DNA of 21,514 bases from Clostridia bacterium (GTDB lineage: Bacteria > Bacillota > Clostridia > Oscillospirales > CAG-382). A model generated the notes under the pieces. That model ran no database searches and was not told where the DNA came from. It worked only from the letters and a program-made list of their open reading frames with translations. A program made the translations under genes and the position numbers. Below, piece by piece: positions 17,028 through 21,514 of the stretch. The stretch's first letter is position 1. Each line of letters opens with the position of its first letter. The stretch covers positions 1-21,514 of the forward strand of contig JAFVXP010000051.1 in the NCBI GenBank assembly GCA_017501055.1. The letters run 5' to 3'.

Positions 17028-17881
17028 TTACGTATCTCCGAAAGATTTTCCATAATTGCCTTTGCAATATCGGGTTTATTCATAGCATAGATATGTATGT
17101 TGTTAACGCCGTTTGCGATAAGGTCAATGATCTGGTTCGTTGCAAACGCAATACCTGCCTGCTTCATCGCAAGGGGGTTATCACCGAAACGCTCGACCAT
17201 CTCACGAAGGCTTCTCGGTACGCTTGTACCCGAAAGCGAAACGCTTCTTTGCAACTGTCTTGCGTTGGTTATCGGCATAATACCTGCAATAACGGGAATG
17301 TTAATACCTTTTCTCTGGAATTTGGAGAGGAAGGAATACATAACCTCGTTATCAAAAAACATCTGCGTTGTGAAAAATTCGCAGCCGCTTTCTGCTTTTA
17401 TCTTGAGATTATCTATATCTGCGGAAACGGTTGCAGATTCGGGGTGTCCCTCGGGATAGCAAGCGCCGCCGACGCAGAAATCGCCCTTGGATTTAATAGC
17501 CTTCGCAATATCGCTTGCGTGGGCATAAACCTTCTTCGGCTCTCTGCCTTGGGGCATATCGCCACGGAGCGCAAGTATGTTTTCAATACCGTTCGCTTTA
17601 AGCGTTTTCAGATATTCGTCAAGAGTTTCCTCGTCGGAAGAAACGCAGGTCACGTGTGCAAGAGAAGCAACACCGCAGTTTTCAACCTCCTCGGCAAGCT
17701 CTGTCGTGAACGAAGCCGTCGTACCTGCCGCACCGTAGGTTACGCTGATAAAATCGGGAGAGAGCTTTGCGATCTCCGCAACGACCTGTCGGCTTTGGTC
17801 AAGCTCTGTACCAAGCTTTGGCGGAAAAATCTCGCAGGATATCGTTATTTCTTTGTTTTTAAGTATTTCAGAGATCTTCAT
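17024..17881 (-). CDS. metF: 5,10-methylenetetrahydrofolate reductase
   Basis: A 285-residue flavin enzyme that makes methyltetrahydrofolate, the methyl donor for the MetH encoded next. It opens with ISCEIFPPK carrying the catalytic-type Glu, followed by DFISVTYGAAG, HVTCVSSD, ILALRGD (folate contact), VGGACYPEGHPES, FFTTQMFFD and VIAGIMPI, all typical of the MTHFR barrel. The length matches bacterial MetF. I chose the ATG at 17881 because AGAGGG lies just upstream; an 18-residue longer reading would extend into the preceding gene. It lies 1 bp after the methyltransferase stop and overlaps metH by 4 bp, so translation is tightly coupled along the operon. Confidence 0.96.
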   Translation of the reverse strand: MKISEILKNKEITISCEIFPPKLGTELDQSRQVVAEIAKLSPDFISVTYGAAGTTASFTTELAEEVENCGVASLAHVTCVSSDEETLDEYLKTLKANGIENILALRGDMPQGREPKKVYAHASDIAKAIKSKGDFCVGGACYPEGHPESATVSADIDNLKIKAESGCEFFTTQMFFDNEVMYSFLSKFQRKGINIPVIAGIMPITNARQLQRSVSLSGTSVPRSLREMVERFGDNPLAMKQAGIAFATNQIIDLIANGVNNIHIYAMNKPDIAKAIMENLSEIRK

Positions 17882-17882
17882 T

Positions 17883-18608
17883 TTAATCCCTCTTAAAAAT
17901 ATAATATTCCTTTTCGGGCTCGGCACAACCGTCAAAGCCCTTTCCGCCCGTTACAGAAACAAGGGAAAATCCCTTTGCGGCGGCAAGAATATCTTGTTTT
18001 TTGTGTAATTTTTGGATCTGTTGCTCGCAGGAACGGAAATAGTCCCCGTTCTCAAGCTCGGAAAAGGTGTCGATCATAAATTCGCAGGTCTCGCTGTCTT
18101 CCGAGAAAACACTTCTCCATACCGTGAGCGAATCGTCAAATTCATAAACGTAGCTCTGCCCGTCCATTATTTCCTTATAACGGTATTCGGTGTTTACGTC
18201 GAAGATGAACACATCGCCCGGCTCAAGATAGTTATGAACGAGCGAAAAGACGGTTTCAAGGTCGCAACGCTTGGTAAGATAATTAAGACAGTCGAAAGAC
18301 GAATAGACCGCCTGGACGGTTCCGTAAAGCTCAAATTCACGCATATCCTGACACAGCAAAAGTGTGTTTTTGCCGTAGTTACGTTCACGGGCATAGTTCA
18401 GCATCTCCGGAGAGATGTCAAGCGCAACCATATCGTAACCGTTATCGGCAAGGATAGCGCAAATACCGCCCGTACCGCAGCCAAGGTCGAGAACCTCTTT
18501 AACCTTTATATCCGCTTTTTGAAAGTCGGACATAAGCATTTCCGCATAGGGCTTATACGCATTACCGTTTATGCGGTCGTAAATATCGGCAAGGGTGGTG
18601 AAGCTCAT
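17883..18608 (-). CDS. Class I SAM-dependent methyltransferase, substrate unknown
   Basis: A 241-residue cytoplasmic methyltransferase of the Methyltransf_25/11 type. It shows motif I VLDLGCGTGG (40-49), the acidic end of beta-2 in MVALDISPEML, then CQDMREFEL, AVYSSFDCLNYL and VFIFDVNTEYRYKE. The C-terminal half has the beta-rich insertion seen in small-molecule members, but no feature that names the substrate. The start overlaps the stop of the upstream regulator by 4 bp (ATGA), and the stop lies 1 bp before metF. Its product SAH can be recycled to homocysteine, which MetF and MetH re-methylate. That may explain its place in this operon; this is inference. Confidence 0.88.
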   Translation of the reverse strand: MSFTTLADIYDRINGNAYKPYAEMLMSDFQKADIKVKEVLDLGCGTGGICAILADNGYDMVALDISPEMLNYARERNYGKNTLLLCQDMREFELYGTVQAVYSSFDCLNYLTKRCDLETVFSLVHNYLEPGDVFIFDVNTEYRYKEIMDGQSYVYEFDDSLTVWRSVFSEDSETCEFMIDTFSELENGDYFRSCEQQIQKLHKKQDILAAAKGFSLVSVTGGKGFDGCAEPEKEYYIFKRD

Positions 18609-18892
18609 TCCGAAATTCTGTCGAGAACCATTGCATATCCGTCGCTTCCGTAGCGGAGAGCACGGTTAACACGGGTGATGGTAGCGGTGGAGAGATGGGT
18701 TTTTTCTGCAATATCGTTATAGGTGTTGCCGTCACGGAGCATTTCTGCAGCGGTGAGACGCTTGCTCATTTCTGTAATTTCGCTTATAGTGCAAAGGTCG
18801 CTCAAAAAACGGTATGCTTCGTCAACGTTTTTAACGCAAACTATCGCAGCGGCAAGCTTATCTGTGGTAGCATCCTTGATTTTTTCTAACAT
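18605..18892 (-). CDS. YerC/YecD-family TrpR-like DNA-binding protein
   Basis: A 95-residue all-helical protein of the TrpR superfamily. Features are the FLSDLCTISEITEMSKRLTAAEML helical core and a helix-turn-helix at about 61-82 (TYNDIAEKTHLSTATITRVNRAL). Bacillus YerC is the closest named relative I recognise; the regulated genes and any effector are not established for most members. I chose the ATG at 18892, which has AGGAGG 8 nt upstream; a 12-residue longer reading would run through that ribosome site. It is the first gene of the operon with the methyltransferase, metF and metH, and a palindrome lies over its predicted transcription start. It could therefore control this operon, possibly its own expression. 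Confidence 0.9.
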   Translation of the reverse strand: MLEKIKDATTDKLAAAIVCVKNVDEAYRFLSDLCTISEITEMSKRLTAAEMLRDGNTYNDIAEKTHLSTATITRVNRALRYGSDGYAMVLDRISE

Positions 18893-18931
18893 TTTAAATT
18901 CCTCCTGAGAAATTATATTTCGTTTCATACA

Positions 18932-18943
18932 TTAACGTGTTAA
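18932..18943 (-). promoter_or_regulatory. Candidate operator of the yerC-metF-metH operon
   Basis: TTAAC-GT-GTTAA, a perfect 5-bp inverted repeat with a 2-bp centre. It starts 4 bp downstream of the -10 box and so covers the predicted transcription start. It is a plausible site for the TrpR-like protein encoded first in the operon, though no binding data or second copy supports this. A chance palindrome in AT-rich DNA cannot be excluded. Confidence 0.4.
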
Positions 18944-18946
18944 ATT

Positions 18947-18975
18947 ATTATACTATTAATTCCGCAACAATGCAA
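18947..18975 (-). promoter_or_regulatory. Promoter of the yerC-methyltransferase-metF-metH operon
   Basis: On the minus strand, TTGCAT (18975-18970), a 17-bp spacer and a consensus TATAAT (18952-18947). The -35 box is weak (TTG only), as in activated or repressible promoters. Confidence 0.65.
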
Positions 18976-19021
18976 TAGATTAATCGAATTTTTTATTAAA
19001 AATACAAAAATTTTATTGATA

Positions 19022-19050
19022 TTGACAAACGCTTTGCGATAGAATAAAAT
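19022..19050 (+). promoter_or_regulatory. Sigma-A promoter of the CBM9-like gene
   Basis: TTGACA (19022-19027), 17-bp spacer, TAAAAT (19045-19050). The start of transcription would be near 19057, followed by GGAGG at 19068-19072. Confidence 0.85.
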
Positions 19051-19080
19051 ATACATATAAACCAAACGGAGGAATTGATT

Positions 19081-19677
19081 ATGGAATACGTTATCCGCGT
19101 TGAAAATGAAATTAACTTTGACCGTGCCGAAAAGGCTATGATCTCAAACTATAAATGGGTCGAGGGCTATGCACCCAAGGCGTTTGCAGAGCTTATCTAC
19201 GTTGAAAACAAAGGCTTTGCGCTTCGTATGACCGCTTGTGAAGATAACCCCAAGGCAATCTACACCAAATATGACGAGCCCGTTTATAAGGACAGCTGTC
19301 TTGAATTTTTCGTCAGCTTCAATAAGGATAACGGCAAATATATGAACTTTGAAATGAACGCAAACGGTGCTTTCCTTTCTGCCGTTCGTACCGACCGCAA
19401 GAACAAGACCGAGATCGACAAGCTTGCGCCCCTTCCCGAGGTTAAACCCTTCAAGGGTGAAGGATTCTGGGGTGTTGAAACCTTCTTCTCGCTTGAATTT
19501 ATCGAAAAGACGTCGGGTAAAACCTCGTTTGAGAGAGGGGAAAGCTTCAAGGGTAATTTCTATAAATGCGGTGACGAGACCGAAATACCCCACTTTGGTA
19601 TGTGGTCGCCCGTCGGCACCGAAAACCCCGATTTCCACCGTCCCGAATTCTTCGGAACTCTTACAATCGAAAAATAA
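19081..19677 (+). CDS. Cytoplasmic CBM9-like carbohydrate-binding protein
   Basis: A 198-residue protein resembling the family-9 carbohydrate-binding-module-like group. It has AELIYVENKGFALRMTACED, the characteristic DSCLEFFVSF block with the NKDNGKYMNFEMNANG segment after it, FWGVETFFSLEFI, FKGNFYKCGDE and a C-terminal FHRPEFFGTLTIE. It has no signal peptide or membrane helix, unlike enzyme-linked CBM9 modules, so it should act in the cytoplasm. Its biochemical role is not known to me. The ATG at 19081 is 8 nt after GGAGG; a TTG six bases upstream is too close to the ribosome site. It has its own promoter and a strong terminator, so it is monocistronic. Codon use suggests good expression. 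Confidence 0.82.
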   Translation: MEYVIRVENEINFDRAEKAMISNYKWVEGYAPKAFAELIYVENKGFALRMTACEDNPKAIYTKYDEPVYKDSCLEFFVSFNKDNGKYMNFEMNANGAFLSAVRTDRKNKTEIDKLAPLPEVKPFKGEGFWGVETFFSLEFIEKTSGKTSFERGESFKGNFYKCGDETEIPHFGMWSPVGTENPDFHRPEFFGTLTIEK

Positions 19678-19687
19678 ATAAAAAAGA

Positions 19688-19713
19688 GGAACGCTTGGAG
19701 CGTTCCTTTTTTT
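19688..19713 (+). terminator. Terminator of the CBM9-like gene
   Basis: GGAACGCT (19688-19695) and AGCGTTCC (19699-19706) form a perfect 8-bp stem with loop TGG, followed by seven T (19707-19713). Confidence 0.95.
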
Positions 19714-19715
19714 GT

Positions 19716-19746
19716 TAAAAGAAAACCCCGCCATCGTGGCGGGGTT
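19716..19746 (-). terminator. Opposing terminator-like hairpin
   Basis: AACCCCGCC (19724-19732) and GGCGGGGTT (19738-19746) form a 9-bp stem with loop ATCGT. T-rich TTTTCTTTTAA follows only on the minus strand, so it would stop leftward transcription coming from the repeat region. No leftward gene is visible there. Confidence 0.6.
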
Positions 19747-19839
19747 CCGTAAAGGCTATTGCCGGTGAGCAGAAAAACAACAAAAACATAGAATAAACAA
19801 AAGAATGTAGTTGTTTGTAATAATTAGTGTTCCCAAAAC
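19747..19839. other. A-rich intergenic spacer
   Basis: Ninety-three bases, rich in A on the plus strand. I see no gene, clear promoter or strong stem. It joins the opposing terminators to the MITE. Confidence 0.5.
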
Positions 19840-20036
19840 TTGCCTCCCCTGTGCAGACAACCCCACAAAACAAGTTTTGCGGGGACCCCAACGGGGAGGT
19901 GGCACGGCGAGTCCAAGCGCCGTGACGGAAGGGTTGTAGGATACAAAGTATCCGTAGTTTTTACTATTTTATGTTAATGACAACCCTTCAGTCTTCTCGC
20001 TATGCTCAAAGACAGCTCCCCTTACACAGGGGAGCC
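19840..20036. mobile_element. MITE-like palindromic element (about 197 bp), no transposase
   Basis: Terminal inverted repeats: GCCTCCCCTGTG (19842-19853) and CACAGGGGAGCC (20025-20036), 11 of 12 matching. Each end folds on itself: CCTCCCC (19843-19849) with GGGGAGG (19893-19899), and GCTCCCC-TTACACA-GGGGAGC (20015-20035). Inside are CACGGCG/CGCCGTG around an 8-nt loop, GAAGGGTTGT (19928-19937) with ACAACCCTTC (19980-19989), and GGATAC-AAA-GTATCC. From memory, elements with these CTCCCC ends and an ACAACCC(T/C)TCAGTC segment are abundant in gut Clostridia. The left arm carries an extra 40-bp nested hairpin built on CCCCACAAAAC and GTTTTGCGGGG, which looks like an insertion or expansion. Confidence 0.75.
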
Positions 20037-20072
20037 GAGGGCGCAAACTCACAAAATTTGGTCAAGTGTACT

Positions 20073-20178
20073 ATGGTCAGAACCCGTTTACGGGTAGCAA
20101 GTAAAAGTTGCATGGCTGACAGGCCAATAAAAAGCGCACTTGTGCGCCGCCAGTAGAGTTTAGGGCTATGCCCGAACA
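20073..20178. other. Cluster of stem-loops: candidate structured RNA or second repeat
   Basis: GTCAG (20076-20080) can pair with CTGAC (20116-20120), enclosing ACCCG-TTTA-CGGGT (20082-20095) and a GCAA/TTGC hairpin (20097-20111), which makes a three-way junction. GCGCAC-TT-GTGCGC (20134-20147) follows, flanked by GGC and GCC, then GGGC-TAT-GCCC (20163-20173). A strong terminator comes next. No known RNA class was recognised. It may instead be part of a composite palindromic repeat with the neighbouring MITE. Confidence 0.4.
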
Positions 20179-20180
20179 AC

Positions 20181-20213
20181 AAATATCCGCTCGCTTAACG
20201 AGCGGATATTTTT
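20181..20213 (+). terminator. Strong terminator without a protein gene upstream
   Basis: AAATATCCGCTCG (20181-20193) and CGAGCGGATATTT (20199-20211) form a perfect 13-bp stem with a 5-nt loop. TTTTT runs through the right arm on the plus strand. The nearest rightward gene ends 500 bp away behind its own terminator. Confidence 0.75.
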
Positions 20214-20336
20214 GTGCAAAAACGCAATACCCTCTGCGCATTTTGTTCAAAAATTCGCAACAAAATCCTTTCTTGAACACAATAAAACTGTATACAATGC
20301 ACAGTTTTTAAGAAAACTTTTTGTTTTGTGTACCGA
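20214..20336. other. AT-rich upstream region of the CHAP gene with inverted repeats
   Basis: Contains ATTTTGTT/AACAAAAT (20240-20247 and 20259-20266) and AAAACTGT/ACAGTTTT (20284-20291 and 20301-20308, 9-nt loop). No gene is seen. The second palindrome lies about 30 bp upstream of the -35 box and could be a regulator site or a weak terminator. Confidence 0.4.
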
Positions 20337-20366
20337 TTTACAAGAAACTGTAAAGTATGATATAAT
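20337..20366 (+). promoter_or_regulatory. Promoter of the CHAP-domain gene
   Basis: TTTACA (20337-20342), 18-bp spacer, consensus TATAAT (20361-20366). The leader is about 35 nt and ends in AAAGGGG before the ATG. Confidence 0.7.
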
Positions 20367-20408
20367 GACTTTGAATTTTTAAGGTTTATTTAAGAAAGGG
20401 GATAATAT

Positions 20409-21514
20409 ATGAAAATTCGTTTTTCCAAAATCGTGTCCTTGGCATTGGCATTGGTCCTTGTTTTTTCTTGCTTTGCAATTTGTGCATCGGCAATAACCTG
20501 GGACACCGTTCCTTCGGGAACTACGTACGCTTCCCGCTATTGGTCTTCCTATTACTACGGCAGTAAATTCTACAACAACATGACAAAGGTTCCTCTCACC
20601 GGCGACGGCAGAAGAGATACCGTTGCTGTTGCGCTTTCTCAGGTTGGTTACCTCGAGGGCGACTCCCGTTCCGGCGAATCGGGCACGACGGGCGGTTACG
20701 GTAACTATACCGAATACGGCTACTATGCAGGCTGTAACGCAGGCGCATGGTGTGCGGCTTTCTGTTCTTGGTCCTATTATACCGCACAGGTCACAAATAC
20801 CGACGGCGGTTCTTACGATACCAACTCCGGCAATATCTATGCAGATACCTACGTTCCCGACTGGAGCTCCTATCTTGTAAGTCAGGGCAGATACAAGACC
20901 GCATATCAGTTCAGAAATGACTATGAATACGGATATTTGTATGATTCGTCCTATATTCCTCAGCCCGGCGACCTTGTATTCTTCTATACCTCGTCTGAGG
21001 ACTATCCCACTTGGGAAGGTCATATCGGTCTTGTTGCATATTGCGACGGAAGCACCGTTTATACTATAGAGGGTAACACCTCCAGCGGCACTGCCGTTGT
21101 TTCCGAAGGCGGCGGTGCGTTCTTCAAGTCTTACGACCTCTACGGTTCCAAGCTTGTCGGCTTCGGCTCTATGCCTTTTAACAGCGTTTCCGACCTTCCT
21201 CCCATCGACTACACCGGCGCAAACCCCACTCCCGGTATCTACGTTACCGCAACGGGCGATGTTTCGGTCTATGCAGAAAGAGATGACGCAACTCCCACTT
21301 GGACGCTTCCTATGTCCTCTCTCTTTGAAGTAACGAAGATCGAACAGGATACATACGGCTATACAATGCTCTGTTCCAAGTGTGAGATCAACGGCGTTAC
21401 CGTTAACGGTTGGATCCCTCTTAATATAGGAAGCAGAACCATTCAGATATATGCTTCGGGCAACACCACTCCGGAGCTTGAATCCAACACCTTTGAGATC
21501 GGCTCTGATAACAC
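20409..21514 (+). CDS. Secreted CHAP-domain cysteine peptidase/amidase, 3' end outside window
   Basis: The first 368 residues of an open frame that reaches the right edge. A signal peptide (about 1-28, ending ICASA) is followed by a CHAP domain (about 65-250) of the NlpC/P60-like cysteine hydrolases, which cut peptidoglycan. The catalytic Cys115 is in GAWCAAFCSW, the His205 in GHIGLVAY, and the third polar residue is probably in TIEGNT (Glu221/Asn223). QPGDLVFF, typical of the family, lies before the His. A beta-rich segment from about 274 (GIYVTATGDVSVYAE onward) resembles an SH3-type wall-binding module. AAAGGGG lies 7 nt before the ATG. Aromatic residues are very frequent near the N-terminus. 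It is probably a cell-wall remodelling enzyme; attachment modules may lie beyond the edge. Confidence 0.87.
   Translation, partial: MKIRFSKIVSLALALVLVFSCFAICASAITWDTVPSGTTYASRYWSSYYYGSKFYNNMTKVPLTGDGRRDTVAVALSQVGYLEGDSRSGESGTTGGYGNYTEYGYYAGCNAGAWCAAFCSWSYYTAQVTNTDGGSYDTNSGNIYADTYVPDWSSYLVSQGRYKTAYQFRNDYEYGYLYDSSYIPQPGDLVFFYTSSEDYPTWEGHIGLVAYCDGSTVYTIEGNTSSGTAVVSEGGGAFFKSYDLYGSKLVGFGSMPFNSVSDLPPIDYTGANPTPGIYVTATGDVSVYAERDDATPTWTLPMSSLFEVTKIEQDTYGYTMLCSKCEINGVTVNGWIPLNIGSRTIQIYASGNTTPELESNTFEIGSDN

Noticed and set aside
16922..17896. A 324-codon plus-strand open frame across metF and the metH start
   Set aside because: It is antisense to clearly functional metF; the translation is Cys/Arg-rich without similarity to anything I know.
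18893..19080. A SAM riboswitch or T-box before the metF/metH operon
   Set aside because: The leader from the predicted start to the first ATG is only about 50 nt and lacks the conserved segments; the other methionine unit has a leader of about 25 nt.
19971..20156. A 61-codon plus-strand frame within the MITE
   Set aside because: Its translation comes from the palindromic ends of the element, a common false gene in such repeats; there is no ribosome site.
20041..20180. SRP RNA, tmRNA, 6S RNA or tRNA in the stem-loop cluster
   Set aside because: None of their conserved segments (SRP GGAAG/AGCAG loop, tRNA T-arm, long 6S hairpin) is present.
20379..21023. A 214-codon minus-strand open frame over the CHAP gene
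   Set aside because: The plus-strand frame has a promoter, ribosome site, signal peptide and catalytic motifs; the minus frame has none.

Overview
The window looks like a chromosomal segment of a gut-type Clostridia bacterium, most likely Oscillospirales/Ruminococcaceae-like. This is inferred from moderate GC, sigma-A promoters with near-consensus boxes, strong GGAGG-type ribosome sites with occasional TTG/GTG starts, a small clostridial 2[4Fe-4S] ferredoxin, a YerC-type TrpR homologue, large Gram-positive surface proteins with dockerin-like and cadherin-like modules, and a palindromic MITE of a type I recall from gut Firmicutes. No rRNA, tRNA, CRISPR array, transposase or phage gene was seen.

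Layout. (1) 1-5573: a short tandem repeat and a terminator at the left edge, then a 1794-residue membrane-anchored subtilisin-like surface protease on the minus strand. (2) 5574-8995, minus strand: a TrmN6-type RNA/adenine methyltransferase that abuts the protease gene, a ferredoxin with its own promoter, O-acetylhomoserine sulfhydrylase (MetY), and a membrane-anchored degenerate LytR-CpsA-Psr-like protein. (3) About 9000-9157: two back-to-back, perfect-consensus sigma-A promoters. (4) 9158-14438, plus strand: a solute-binding lipoprotein without its transporter, undecaprenyl-diphosphate phosphatase, an FtsK/SpoIIIE DNA translocase and a small lipoprotein overlapping the ftsK end. (5) 14439-14668: a modular array of small hairpins punctuated by 7-bp TCGATAT/ATATCGA boxes, then a bidirectional terminator. 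(6) 14673-18892, minus strand: a tight operon read as TrpR/YerC-like regulator, class I methyltransferase, MetF and B12-dependent MetH, with a palindrome over the predicted start of transcription. (7) 19081-19677: a cytoplasmic CBM9-like protein. (8) 19678-20408: a 730-bp gene-free stretch with opposing terminators, a MITE, a cluster of stem-loops ending in a strong terminator, and a promoter. (9) 20409 to the right edge: the start of a secreted CHAP-domain hydrolase.

How the genes fit together. MetY, MetF and MetH together give sulfide-dependent homocysteine synthesis and B12/folate-dependent methylation to methionine. UppP, FtsK, the LCP-like protein and the CHAP hydrolase are cell-envelope and division functions. 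No SAM riboswitch or T-box was recognised upstream of the methionine genes, so the TrpR-like protein and the palindrome at its promoter are the most obvious regulatory candidates.
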